A DNA stretch of 64,000 nucleotides from an uncultured Aquimarina sp. (GTDB lineage: Bacteria; Bacteroidota; Bacteroidia; Flavobacteriales; Flavobacteriaceae), in NCBI GenBank assembly GCA_947503835.1, contig CANNFM010000007.1:124001-188000 (forward strand), read 5' to 3'. Shown here piece by piece: positions 25,370 through 34,638 of the stretch. A model generated the notes under the pieces. It did not search any database. It was not told the origin of the DNA and worked only from the letters and a program-made list of their open reading frames with translations. The first letter of the stretch is position 1. Each line of letters opens with the position of its first letter. Position numbers and translations under genes: made by a program.

Positions 25370-25401
25370 CAAATGTAGAAAACTAAAATGTATAAAACAA
25401 A
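25370..25401 (-). promoter_or_regulatory. Promoter of the ABC-GntR operon
   Basis: On the minus strand TTTG (25401-25398), a 20-nt spacer, TACATTTGA starting at 25377. It is an exact match to the Bacteroidota consensus. Confidence 0.75.
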
Positions 25402-25566
25402 TCCATTTCATATTTCATATACAAATGTCGATCATATTCTAGGTAATATTATACCTTGTTAAGCGTTATACTTCATTAACCATGGTATTTAACTTTCTTA
25501 AAATCAAATAGTACGGTAGAACCACAAAATATATACGTTATGTTAATTATTTCGTAATTTCTAACT

Positions 25567-25575
25567 TATTTTTGT
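25567..25575 (+). promoter_or_regulatory. -7 element for GAF histidine kinase
   Basis: TATTTTTGT matches TAnnTTTG and lies 48 nt before ATG 25624. The -33 region is weak. Confidence 0.45.
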
Positions 25576-25623
25576 TAATTTTATTAAGAATTGTTCAAAC
25601 CCCAAATCACTTTTAATATAGGT

Positions 25624-26829
25624 ATGATATCAGCTGCTATACCCACAAACGAGAATTTCAGACTAGATGCTCTAGAATCATTAAAGATTTTAGACACCGA
25701 GTATGAAAAAGAATTCGACGATATTACTGCGTTGGCTTCTCATTTGTGTGGCACTGAGATAGCCTTGATATCCCTTATTGATAAAAATAGACAATGGTTT
25801 AAGTCCAAACATGGTATAGATGTTTCTGAAACGCATAGGGACTATTCTTTTTGTGCACATGCCATTTTAGAGCCCGAAAAACCCTTTGTTGTTATTGATG
25901 CTCGGGAAGATGAACGTTTTTATGACAATCCCCTAACCGAAAAGGATCAAGTGGTAATTTTTTATGCCGGTATTCCTCTTGTAGATAAGAATGGATTTGC
26001 ATTAGGAACCCTTTGCGTGATCGATGGAAAACCAAAAGAGCTATCTGAACAACAAATAGAGTCTCTTAAATCTCTGGCAAATCAAGTAACTATTCTTTTT
26101 GAACTCAATAAAAAAAACGATGATCTTGAGAAAATTCAGCGTAAGCTTAAAAAAAGAAATGAATCCTTAAAGGAATTCGCAAGAGTAATCTCACACGATC
26201 TTAAAATGCCTCTTGCCAATATTATCTCTACAACCGATTTATTAAAAATTATACTTGCAGATAAACTAGATGCAGAGGGCCTAAAATATTTTGAGTATAT
26301 TAAAACTTCTTCTTTTTCTATGAGTAATTATATAAGTGACATTCTTGGTCATTACGAGAGTGAAAGCTTGATACATAATAATCCTGAAAAGTTTTATTTG
26401 AATGATTTTCTAAAAGAAATAATTACTTTACTAAGTATAAAACCAGACTTTACTATTCATTACCCTACAAATAATCCTTTATTAGAGTGTAATAAACTAG
26501 CCCTGAAACAAATTTTCTTTAACCTTATCGGTAACAGCATCAAATATAATGACAAAGAACAAATTGTTATATCTATTGAAGCAAACGAAGATGAAAAGTC
26601 CTATTATTTTACAATAATTGATAATGGAATGGGCATTCCAGAAAAAGAAATTGATGGCATTTTTGACCTCTTTACTACTGCTAACATGACAGACAGGAGC
26701 GGTAATAAAGGTAATGGGATAGGGTTATCAACGGTTAAAAATTTGGTTGAAAAACTCAAAGGAACCATTAAAGTAACGTCTAAACTAAAGGTGCACACTA
26801 CTTTTGAATTTAGTATTCAAAAACCGTAG
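25624..26829 (+). CDS. GAF-domain sensor histidine kinase
   Basis: A protein of about 401 aa without membrane segments. An N-terminal GAF domain (about 20-165; includes DKNRQWFKSKHG and FYAGIPLVDKNGFALGTLCVID) is followed by a coiled coil (about 170-185) and the HisKA domain with phospho-acceptor His191 in ISHDLKMPL. The HATPase_c domain has N box FFNLIGNSIKYN, G1 DNGMGIP and G2 GNGIGLS. It is therefore a cytoplasmic two-component sensor; no response regulator is adjacent. ATG 25624 (MISAAIPTNENFRLDAL) is preferred over a TTG at 25591. Confidence 0.9.
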   Translation: MISAAIPTNENFRLDALESLKILDTEYEKEFDDITALASHLCGTEIALISLIDKNRQWFKSKHGIDVSETHRDYSFCAHAILEPEKPFVVIDAREDERFYDNPLTEKDQVVIFYAGIPLVDKNGFALGTLCVIDGKPKELSEQQIESLKSLANQVTILFELNKKNDDLEKIQRKLKKRNESLKEFARVISHDLKMPLANIISTTDLLKIILADKLDAEGLKYFEYIKTSSFSMSNYISDILGHYESESLIHNNPEKFYLNDFLKEIITLLSIKPDFTIHYPTNNPLLECNKLALKQIFFNLIGNSIKYNDKEQIVISIEANEDEKSYYFTIIDNGMGIPEKEIDGIFDLFTTANMTDRSGNKGNGIGLSTVKNLVEKLKGTIKVTSKLKVHTTFEFSIQKP

Positions 26830-26835
26830 TACAAT

Positions 26836-28440
26836 CTATTTAGATTCTATTGTTTTCACGCATGCCTGAGCACATTTTTCACCATCAATAGCTGCAGATA
26901 TAATTCCCCCAGCATACCCTGCTCCTTCCCCACATGGGTATAAACCTTTAATTTGTATATGTTCTAATGTTTTCCAATCTCTAGGAATACGTACAGGTGA
27001 TGATGTTCGTGATTCTGGAGCATGCACTACAGCTTCGTTAGTAAGATAACCTCGCATACTGTTATCAAACTCTTTAAAACCATGCCGTAATGTATGATGA
27101 ATAAACTCTGGAAATACAGTTTTCATATCCACAGAAGTTAAACCTGGTTTATAGGATGTAGCAGGTAGGTCTGTAGATATTTTTCCTTCTACCATATCTA
27201 CTAATCGTTGTGCAGGAACTTTCTGGGTTTGGCCTCCCAAATGCCAAGCTTGTTGCTCAATACTTTTCTGAAAATACATTCCTGATAAAGGTCCATACTT
27301 AGCAAATGGTTCAAAATCTTCTAAACGTAGTTCTACAACAATCCCACTATTAGACGTAGGTTGATCCCTTTTAGAAGGAGACCAACCATTAGTGACCACC
27401 TCACCCGGACTAGTGGCACAAGGTGCAATTACTCCACCAGGGCACATACAAAAAGAATACATCCCTCTACCATCAATTTGTTTTACAACGCTATATGGCG
27501 AAGGAGGTAAATATAGGCTCCTAACCTCACATTTATACTGAATCTGATCAATCAACTGCTGAGAATGCTCCACTCTAACTCCTAAAGCAAAAGGTTTTGC
27601 TTCGATCTCAATCTTTTTATGATACAAAAGTTCAAAAATATCTCTGGCCGAATGTCCCGTTGCCAAAATTACCTTATTCGTAGCAATTGTATCTTTATTC
27701 TGAAGTGTTACTCCTTTGATTTCAGAATTCTTAATCTCTAGATCAACAACACGTGTTTCAAAATGTATATCTCCTCCTCTTTCAATAATTTTTTCACGTA
27801 TGGCGGCAATAATATCGGGTAACTTATTGGTCCCAATGTGTGGATGTGCTTCAACTAAAATTTGATCTGTAGCACCAAAACCAACTAAAAGTTGCAAAAT
27901 ACGTTGTACATCTCCACGTTTTTTAGAGCGTGTATACAATTTCCCATCGCTATAGGTCCCTGCTCCACCTTCACCAAAACAATAATTAGAGTCTTCATTT
28001 ACGATATGATCACGATTAATGGCTTTAAGATCTCGTCGTCGATTTCTTACATCTTTTCCTCGTTCTAAAACGATTGGTTTGTATCCCAGTTCAATACAAC
28101 GTAGTGCGGCAAATAATCCCGCCGGTCCCGCTCCAATAATAACAACTTCTGGGCTATGTGTAACATCAGGATAGTCAGGTAATTTAATCTGTTGATCTAT
28201 AAAATCCTCTTGTACGAATACTCGTAGTTTTAAGTTTACTTTAATATTCTTTTGCCTGGCATCTATCGACCTTTTAAGAATCTGTATATAACTAATTTCA
28301 TCTTTAGGAATACCATTTTTTTGTGCTATTTCATCCTTTAATTGATCTGGATGAGCAGCGGTCTCCGGGGATACTTGTATTGTAAATTCGTGTTGCAATT
28401 TCTGGTAATGATTTCTAATTCTGAGGCGAAGATACAACAA
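26836..28440 (-). CDS. COG2509-type FAD-dependent oxidoreductase
   Basis: A protein of up to 534 aa with an N-terminal extension (about 15-75) and an FAD-binding Rossmann motif VVIIGAGPAGLFAALR (about 104-119). GEGGAGTYSDGKLYTRSK and ATGHSARDIF are family marks, with the C-terminal GLYPCGEGAGYAGGIISAAIDG. Members are annotated as NAD(P)/FAD-dependent dehydrogenases; the substrate is unknown. The start is ambiguous: TTG 28440 gives the longest form, but TTG 28398 (LQHEFTIQVSPE) fits my memory of the family N terminus, and a TATCTTCGC box near 28440 hints at the downstream start. It converges with the kinase gene at 6 bp. Confidence 0.8.
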   Translation of the reverse strand: MLYLRLRIRNHYQKLQHEFTIQVSPETAAHPDQLKDEIAQKNGIPKDEISYIQILKRSIDARQKNIKVNLKLRVFVQEDFIDQQIKLPDYPDVTHSPEVVIIGAGPAGLFAALRCIELGYKPIVLERGKDVRNRRRDLKAINRDHIVNEDSNYCFGEGGAGTYSDGKLYTRSKKRGDVQRILQLLVGFGATDQILVEAHPHIGTNKLPDIIAAIREKIIERGGDIHFETRVVDLEIKNSEIKGVTLQNKDTIATNKVILATGHSARDIFELLYHKKIEIEAKPFALGVRVEHSQQLIDQIQYKCEVRSLYLPPSPYSVVKQIDGRGMYSFCMCPGGVIAPCATSPGEVVTNGWSPSKRDQPTSNSGIVVELRLEDFEPFAKYGPLSGMYFQKSIEQQAWHLGGQTQKVPAQRLVDMVEGKISTDLPATSYKPGLTSVDMKTVFPEFIHHTLRHGFKEFDNSMRGYLTNEAVVHAPESRTSSPVRIPRDWKTLEHIQIKGLYPCGEGAGYAGGIISAAIDGEKCAQACVKTIESK

Positions 28441-28605
28441 TCTTTATTTCGCAATTGTTATAATAAAAAGAGAAAATGATTATCATAATACTGTCATCTT
28501 GTAATAGGTAATACAATACATAAACTCAATATTACGTTTACTTACATAATTGAAAACAATACCCATAAAACCATAAAATGATTCGATTGGTATAATTCGA
28601 TAATT

Positions 28606-28911
28606 ATGAAAAGTATAGAAGATAAAATATCAAAGTTTGTAAGTAAAAATCTTGAAGGGCTTAAACCAAAAGGTGAAATTCATTGTTCTTTTAACAATTC
28701 TACACCTGTATCATGTAAAAGCACCTACTCCTCAGGCTTATTGAGTCGTACAGAACAAGCATTTTTTGAAAATCTTTCTGAAGAGAACAAGTTAACTTTT
28801 CTTAATCTCTTAGAAAAACTTAAGAAAAAATCCCATGATGCAGATATAGGAATTATCAATTCATGTTCTATTCTTTTCAATTCAAATAAATTTGATTTTA
28901 AGTATTATTGA
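28606..28911 (+). CDS. Small protein of unknown function
   Basis: A 101-aa hydrophilic protein with no signal peptide. Its middle, SRTEQAFFENLSEENKLTFLNLLEKLKKKS, is probably helical. It has Cys residues at about 28, 37 and 87. I recognise no family and no operon partner; the gap to the next gene is 114 bp. The ATG at 28606 and Lys/Glu/Ser-rich composition like its neighbours support coding, but it could be lineage specific. Confidence 0.5.
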   Translation: MKSIEDKISKFVSKNLEGLKPKGEIHCSFNNSTPVSCKSTYSSGLLSRTEQAFFENLSEENKLTFLNLLEKLKKKSHDADIGIINSCSILFNSNKFDFKYY

Positions 28912-28990
28912 GCCTACATAAATTAGAAAACACAACCTATAAAAGAGCTGAATGTTTCTAAGTTTAACCTTTTATTAAGGTAATAGTTTA

Positions 28991-28999
28991 TATATTTGA
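28991..28999 (+). promoter_or_regulatory. Candidate -7 element for barrel protein
   Basis: TATATTTGA matches TAnnTTTG and lies 26 nt before ATG 29026. No clear TTG box lies at the ideal distance. Confidence 0.4.
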
Positions 29000-29025
29000 A
29001 TTGAACAAATCTTAAATTTATAATT

Positions 29026-29565
29026 ATGAAAAAGCTTATTTTATTAGCAATTGCTGTAATCGGTTTTACACTAACGGCTAATGCACAGAAAGTTAAGTTT
29101 GGTTTCAAAGGAGGGCTTAACCTAGCCAATATTAATCTTGAAGTTGCCGGTAATGATATTGATACCGATTCAAGAACGGGTTATCATATAGGAGCTGTGC
29201 TTCAGCTCGGGCTTGGTGACACCTTTATTCTACAGCCAGAACTTTTATACTCTGCTCAGGGAACAAAAGATTTTGATATTGATTACTTAAATATCCCTGT
29301 TTTAGCAAAACTTAAATTTGCCAAGATTTTTAGTGTAGAAGCTGGACCACAATTTGGTTTTGTTGTCAATGATGGTGTTAAAGATGCTTTTCTTTCGACA
29401 GTAGAATCTGAAAGCTTTGACATAAGTGGAGCCGTTGGTGCCGGTGTTGAAGTTGGACCTGTATTTGGACAAATACGTTATAACTTTGGATTAACAGATG
29501 TTGTTGATGGTTTTGATGGAAAAAACTCTGCATTTCAGATATCTGTAGGGTATTATATCTTCTAA
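29026..29565 (+). CDS. PorT-like outer-membrane beta-barrel protein
   Basis: A 179-aa exported protein: signal peptide through about residue 20 (TLTANAQK), then VKFGFKGGLNLANINLE, the common opening of the OMP_b-brl_2 (PF13568) family. Further strands, FILQPELLYSAQG, FSVEAGPQFGFV and VFGQIRYNFGLTDV, fit an 8-strand barrel ending in ISVGYYIF with a C-terminal aromatic residue. Role likely structural or in surface interactions. A perfect 13-bp hairpin terminator follows at 29588-29620. Confidence 0.85.
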   Translation: MKKLILLAIAVIGFTLTANAQKVKFGFKGGLNLANINLEVAGNDIDTDSRTGYHIGAVLQLGLGDTFILQPELLYSAQGTKDFDIDYLNIPVLAKLKFAKIFSVEAGPQFGFVVNDGVKDAFLSTVESESFDISGAVGAGVEVGPVFGQIRYNFGLTDVVDGFDGKNSAFQISVGYYIF

Positions 29566-29587
29566 TAAAAAATAGTATTGTTTCTTT

Positions 29588-29620
29588 AAAGGGTGAAAGT
29601 TTGACTTTCACCCTTTATTA
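29588..29620 (+). terminator. Rho-independent terminator after barrel gene
   Basis: AAAGGGTGAAAGT (29588-29600) and ACTTTCACCCTTT (29604-29616) pair perfectly around TTG, followed by ATTATT. Confidence 0.85.
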
Positions 29621-29738
29621 TTGCCCAAAGGTTTGTTAAAATTAGTTTAGAGAACCAAAAGGTTATGTAGCTTTATAGATACCTTGTAAGAGTTATATTC
29701 TTACATCAAACCCGTTATCGACACATATCTAATTTTGC

Positions 29739-30716
29739 ATGAAATCAATCTGGAAACGAAGAATAATTCGGGCGTTTTTAGTACAAAAACTCAAAAAATC
29801 CGGAGATATTTCGGATCCAAACTTGGGTGATATTTCAAAACAAATAACAACACTAAAAATTACTGTTTTTTCATTTGTAAAAGATATGTTTCTGATGACG
29901 CTGGGAGTTATTGCAGCGGCCTTTGGTCTCGAAAGCTTCTTATTACCTAATCAATTTATTGATGGTGGTGCAACAGGAATTTCCTTACTTATCTCAGAAG
30001 TTTCCTCAATACCGCTTTACATTCTTATTGTAATTGTAAATACTCCTTTTATTCTTCTTGGACTTAAAGTAATCGGTAAACGTTTTGCTATACGAGCTAT
30101 TATAGCCATATCTGGGCTTGCCCTTACTCTCTTTGCAGTTGATTTTCCTGAGGTTACACAAGATAAACTATTAGTCTCTGTGTTCGGTGGATTCTTTTTG
30201 GGTGCAGGGATAGGACTTTCGGTACGAGGAGGAGGTGTATTGGATGGTACAGAAGTATTGGCCATCTTCATGAGTAAAAAATTAGGAACTACAGTCGGAG
30301 ATGCAATCATGATAATTAACGTAATTATTTTCTCTGCAGCAGCTTACCTCCTATCTGTAGAAACTGCGTTATACTCTATGCTTACTTACCTTTCTGCCTC
30401 TAAAACCTTAGATTTTGTAATTGAAGGAATCGAAGAATATACCGGAGTTACCATCATTTCTGAATTAAACCTAGAAATGGTGGCTATGATTACCAATAAA
30501 ATGAGACGTGGAGTTACTATATACCAAGGAAAACAAGGCCACGGAGGCCATGGACACATGAATCAAATCGATATTATATATACAGTAATAACACGACTTG
30601 AGATCAGCAAACTGAACGCAGAAATAGAAAAAATAGATCCCAATGCTTTTGTAATCATGCATAGTATTAATGATACTCGAGGCGGCATGATTAAAAAAAG
30701 ACCTATTGAGTATTGA
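29739..30716 (+). CDS. YitT family membrane protein (DUF161/DUF2179)
   Basis: A protein of about 325 aa with five or six membrane segments (about 50-215), including GLESFLLPNQFIDGGATGISLLISE and VRGGGVLDGTEVLAIFMSKK, then a C-terminal DUF2179 domain (about 235-320; GVTIYQGKQGHGG and DPNAFVIMHS). Members are conserved but the transport or sensing function is not established. The first 45 residues are an unusually long basic extension; an internal TTG at 29823 could be the true start. ATG 29739 lies immediately after TAATTTTGC, an apparent -7 box without a -33 partner. Confidence 0.8.
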   Translation: MKSIWKRRIIRAFLVQKLKKSGDISDPNLGDISKQITTLKITVFSFVKDMFLMTLGVIAAAFGLESFLLPNQFIDGGATGISLLISEVSSIPLYILIVIVNTPFILLGLKVIGKRFAIRAIIAISGLALTLFAVDFPEVTQDKLLVSVFGGFFLGAGIGLSVRGGGVLDGTEVLAIFMSKKLGTTVGDAIMIINVIIFSAAAYLLSVETALYSMLTYLSASKTLDFVIEGIEEYTGVTIISELNLEMVAMITNKMRRGVTIYQGKQGHGGHGHMNQIDIIYTVITRLEISKLNAEIEKIDPNAFVIMHSINDTRGGMIKKRPIEY

Positions 30717-30805
30717 AGGTTGTTGTAAAATTTTAGTAAATTCACTGTGTATCATCTTTAAAGAAGAAAAATAATAGTATTTTGGTAAAAAAATACGATA
30801 TAACT

Positions 30806-31216
30806 ATGAGTGCTATAACGAAAACAGTTTACCCCGGTATTTTTGATAGAGTGAAAGCAATGACAGTTGACTCTATAGTTCTTATTATTTTAATAATCGT
30901 TGTTACCGATATTTTTTCTTCTTTTGAAAGCGTTCCAGATAGTGCTCGAATTATTGCCTTTGTTTTTATTTTTGGTTTATATGACCCCTTGTTAACAAGC
31001 TTTTTTGGTGGAACTATAGGTCATAAAACAATGGGTATTGAAATTAAAAGAGTTGATAGTCCTGAAAAAAACATATTGTTTCATTTAGCGTTACTACGCT
31101 ATATGATTAAAGTTTTTTTAGGATGGATCTCACTATTAACTGTTTCAGGAAATGAAAAGAAAAGAGCTATTCATGATTCACTAGCAGGATCTATCGTTGT
31201 ATACAATAATCAATAG
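30806..31216 (+). CDS. RDD family membrane protein
   Basis: A protein of about 136 aa with three predicted membrane segments and a basic middle. The N-terminal region YPGIFDRVKAMTVDSIVL corresponds to the RDD (Arg-Asp-Asp) pattern, here with Arg, Asp and Ser, and GGTIGHKTMGIEIKRVD is the family's second motif. It may take part in transport or stress adaptation; no partner identifies a role. ATG 30806 is preferred to the in-frame TTG at 30782. Confidence 0.8.
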   Translation: MSAITKTVYPGIFDRVKAMTVDSIVLIILIIVVTDIFSSFESVPDSARIIAFVFIFGLYDPLLTSFFGGTIGHKTMGIEIKRVDSPEKNILFHLALLRYMIKVFLGWISLLTVSGNEKKRAIHDSLAGSIVVYNNQ

Positions 31217-31244
31217 GAATATATTTATTTTAAAATATTAAATA

Positions 31245-32477
31245 TTACCTCCTTGACCTTCTATTATAATTCCTGTTATTACCCTTTGGCTTAGGTTTTC
31301 TATGATTTGTATTCTTAGCTGGTGGTCTTCCATTTTGAGAAGTGTTGGTGAGCTCAAAGCCTTCTACAACTTCGCTTGATAGTTTTTCGCCTAATAATTT
31401 CTCTATTCCTTTTAGATAACTTAGTTCATCTTGACTTACTAAAGAAATTGCTTCTCCACTTGCTCCTGCTCTTCCGGTACGGCCAATTCTATGTACATAA
31501 TCTTCAGATATGTTGGGTAATTCAAAATTAACAACATGTGGCAATAATGGGATATCTAACCCTCGAGCCGCTATATCTGTTGCAACCAATACACGAACAG
31601 CTCCTTTTTTGAATCCTGCTAAAGCTTTAGTTCTGGCACCTTGACTTTTATTACCATGGATAGCCGCTGCAGTAATACCGCTCTTAACCATTTTTTCGCT
31701 TAGACGATTAGCACCATGCTTGGTTCTGGTAAAAACTAATACTTGTTTCCAGTTTCCTTCTGATATAAGTTTAATGATTAGTTCTGTTTTTCTTTTCTGA
31801 TCTACCTTGTATATTCTTTGATCAATCTTTTCTACGGTAGTATTTTCTGGGGCAGCTTCGACCCAGACCGGATGATGTAAGATACCATTGGCCAGTTGTT
31901 TTATTTCTTTAGAAAATGTAGCAGAAAACAATAGGTTTTGTCTTTTTGAAGGTAATAGATTCAAAATTTTATTGATATCCCTTTGAAACCCCATATCGAG
32001 CATTCTATCGGCTTCGTCTAACACCAAGATTTCAATATTGGCCAAAGAAAGTGCCCTTTGGTTATGCAGATCTAATAAACGCCCAGGAGTGGCAACTAAT
32101 ATATCTACGCCATGTCTTAATGCCCTGATTTGAGGGTTTTGATTTACTCCTCCAAATATAACCATTGATCGAAGATCAACAAACTCACTATAGGCTCTTA
32201 CATTATCTAATATCTGAGCAGCTAATTCTCTTGTAGGAGTTAATACCAAAGCGCGTACAGGTCTTTTTCTTAATTTTTGCCCTTGAGCTAAAATTTGTAA
32301 TAACGGTAATGTAAATCCAGCCGTTTTACCAGTTCCCGTTTGTGCAGACGCCAAAACATCTTTTCTTTCTAAAATTGGTGGGATTGCTTTTTCTTGAATA
32401 AGAGAAGGTGTTGTGTACCCTTTTTTTTCGATGGCTTTTAATAGCGCATCAGATAATCCTAATGTATTAAATGACAT
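31245..32477 (-). CDS. rhlE: DEAD-box RNA helicase, RhlE type
   Basis: A 410-aa RNA helicase. The Q motif ([11 protein letters not shown]), motif [11 protein letters not shown], Ia PTRELA, GG, Ib TPGR, II DEAD, III SAT, and the second-domain motifs through [10 protein letters not shown] are all intact, ending with a short basic Asn/Arg-rich tail ([16 protein letters not shown]) that probably binds RNA. The short tail and sequence fit RhlE rather than DbpA or CsdA. Roles of RhlE include ribosome maturation and RNA decay in the cold. It is monocistronic and convergent with the RDD gene. Confidence 0.93.
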   Translation of the reverse strand: MSFNTLGLSDALLKAIEKKGYTTPSLIQEKAIPPILERKDVLASAQTGTGKTAGFTLPLLQILAQGQKLRKRPVRALVLTPTRELAAQILDNVRAYSEFVDLRSMVIFGGVNQNPQIRALRHGVDILVATPGRLLDLHNQRALSLANIEILVLDEADRMLDMGFQRDINKILNLLPSKRQNLLFSATFSKEIKQLANGILHHPVWVEAAPENTTVEKIDQRIYKVDQKRKTELIIKLISEGNWKQVLVFTRTKHGANRLSEKMVKSGITAAAIHGNKSQGARTKALAGFKKGAVRVLVATDIAARGLDIPLLPHVVNFELPNISEDYVHRIGRTGRAGASGEAISLVSQDELSYLKGIEKLLGEKLSSEVVEGFELTNTSQNGRPPAKNTNHRKPKPKGNNRNYNRRSRR

Positions 32478-32712
32478 ATAAATTGTTTAAGAAATAACAA
32501 TTTAAATTAGTATGAATGCCATTTCTGTATATTGGGTCAAAGGTACACCTAATTTTAGGATATCTTATTATATTGGCGTATTGATACACTAACATTTAAA
32601 AATTCGTCAATCGTAAATCATAAATCGTAAATCTTGTATTATATTTACACGAGAAAGGAATGGATCCCATTATATAACAGGATATAAAACAAAGTCTCAA
32701 TAATACATAAGA

Positions 32713-34638
32713 ATGCAATTTAAACACCCAGAATTTCTTTACGCTCTTTTTGCTCTTATTATTCCTATTATAGTCCACCTATTTCAATTACGACGGTTTC
32801 AGAAAGTAGATTTCACCAATGTACAGTTCTTAAAAGCAGTTACCATACAAACTCGTAAAAGTTCTCAGCTTAAAAAATGGCTTACCCTATTGGTTCGTTT
32901 ATTAATTTTGGCGTCGATTATTATCGCTTTTACTCAACCATTTTTGGCTTCAGATGATATTGTAGGTAAAAAAAGTGAAACGGTAATCTATCTGGACAAT
33001 TCATTTAGTATGCAAGCAAAGGGCTCAAAGGGTCCTTTATTAAAACGCGCAGTTCAGGAGATTCTTAGTGATCTCCCTGAAGATGAAACCATATCCCTTT
33101 TTACAAATACAGAAACCTTTTCTAATGTCTCTAAAAAAGACTTTCAAAACGATTTACTTCAGTTAGAGTATAGCTCTAATCAATTACCTTATAATGCTGC
33201 TTATTTAAAAGCTAAACAATTAATGGGCACATCTTCTGAAACCATTAAACGCATCATTATGGTTTCAGATTTTCAACAAAAAGAAGATGTATTTACATTA
33301 CCCACAGACGCCAATACCAAAACCAACCTGGTACATTTACAACCGGTAACAAGACAAAATCTAGCTATAGACAGTCTATATCTGCAACGTAATGCAAACA
33401 ATGATTTAATGCTTCAGGTAATCGTAAGTAATATTGATGCTAATGCAGAAAACATATCTATTGCCCTACATAATGATGATAAGTTGATTGCTAAAACAGC
33501 GGTTTCAGTCTCTAAAAATAGCAAAGCAACTACAGAATTTCGTTTGGACGAAAACACAAAAATAAATGGACGTGTAACTCTAGAAGATCCTGCCATTACT
33601 TTTGATAACTCAAGGTATTTTACTATAAATACTCCCGAAAAAATAAAGGTCGTTGCCATAAATGAAACCAGTGATGGTTTTATCAAAAACATTTTTACTC
33701 GAGATGAGTTTTTATTAATCAGTAGTTCTATTGAAACACTCAATTATAATGATATTAGTAATGCAAACCTGGTTATTATTAATGAAGTGAAACAAATTCC
33801 GATATCATTAACCAATGCGTTGAAGCCTTTTACTGATCAAGGTGGTAAAATTTGCTTTATTCCTGCTAATGAAGGTGATTTGATTTCGTATCAACAATTC
33901 TTCAATAGCTTTTCTGCCTCTGGATTACTGTCTGAAAAAACGCAAGAAAAAAAGATCACTACGATCAACTTTTCTCACCCCCTATATCGAGGAGTATTTG
34001 ATAAAAGAGTAGTTAATTTTCAATATCCGAAAGTCAACAGTTATTACCCAACTAATGCTGCTAATGTAATATTATCTTTCGAGGATAAGAGCCCGTTTCT
34101 ATATAAAACCCGTAGCATATATGCTTTTACTGCATCTATAAACATTGAGAATTCTAATTTTAAGAATTCGCCCTTAATTGTTCCTACACTGTATACTATC
34201 GGAAAACAAAGTTTACAACATACCGATATATCGTATACTATTGGGCAAACTAATTCATATGATGTACCCGTATCTCTAGGACAAGATGGTATATTATCTT
34301 TGGTTTCTGATCAGGAGAATATTATTCCATTACAACAAAGTTTTTCGACTAAAGTGCGGATTACCACAGATGAAGTCCCTACTAAGGCAGGTATTTATAA
34401 ACTACAAGATAAAAACAATATTATCCAACATGTTAGCTATAATTATAGTAGCTCTGAAAGTGATTTACAATACTATAATCTCAATACAACAGATGGCTAT
34501 CAGGTAAATGATTCTGTTACAGAGCTTTTTGACCAAATAAAAGAAGAGACTAGTGTGAATGAACTTTGGAAATGGTTTATTATTTTTGCGCTGATATTCT
34601 TACTAATCGAAGTACTACTATTAAAATATCTGAAATGA
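32713..34638 (+). CDS. BatA-type membrane protein with VWA region
   Basis: A 641-aa membrane protein beginning MQFKHPEFLYALFALIIPIIVHLFQLRRFQ, the N-terminal BatA signature (TIGR02226), with membrane helices near 10-25 and 58-75. A von Willebrand A-like region begins with VIYLDNSFSM (about 94-103; MIDAS-like DNSFS). The C terminus has a final helix (WFIIFALIFLLIEVLLLKYL). Its role is unknown, perhaps in envelope or aerotolerance functions. It overlaps the dihydroorotase-like gene by 4 bp (ATGA), so the two are translationally coupled. Confidence 0.85.
   Translation: MQFKHPEFLYALFALIIPIIVHLFQLRRFQKVDFTNVQFLKAVTIQTRKSSQLKKWLTLLVRLLILASIIIAFTQPFLASDDIVGKKSETVIYLDNSFSMQAKGSKGPLLKRAVQEILSDLPEDETISLFTNTETFSNVSKKDFQNDLLQLEYSSNQLPYNAAYLKAKQLMGTSSETIKRIIMVSDFQQKEDVFTLPTDANTKTNLVHLQPVTRQNLAIDSLYLQRNANNDLMLQVIVSNIDANAENISIALHNDDKLIAKTAVSVSKNSKATTEFRLDENTKINGRVTLEDPAITFDNSRYFTINTPEKIKVVAINETSDGFIKNIFTRDEFLLISSSIETLNYNDISNANLVIINEVKQIPISLTNALKPFTDQGGKICFIPANEGDLISYQQFFNSFSASGLLSEKTQEKKITTINFSHPLYRGVFDKRVVNFQYPKVNSYYPTNAANVILSFEDKSPFLYKTRSIYAFTASINIENSNFKNSPLIVPTLYTIGKQSLQHTDISYTIGQTNSYDVPVSLGQDGILSLVSDQENIIPLQQSFSTKVRITTDEVPTKAGIYKLQDKNNIIQHVSYNYSSSESDLQYYNLNTTDGYQVNDSVTELFDQIKEETSVNELWKWFIIFALIFLLIEVLLLKYLK

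Noticed and set aside
29730..29738. TAATTTTGC directly before the YitT start as a promoter
   Set aside because: No TTG box at the right distance; TAnnTTTG strings are frequent by chance in AT-rich DNA.
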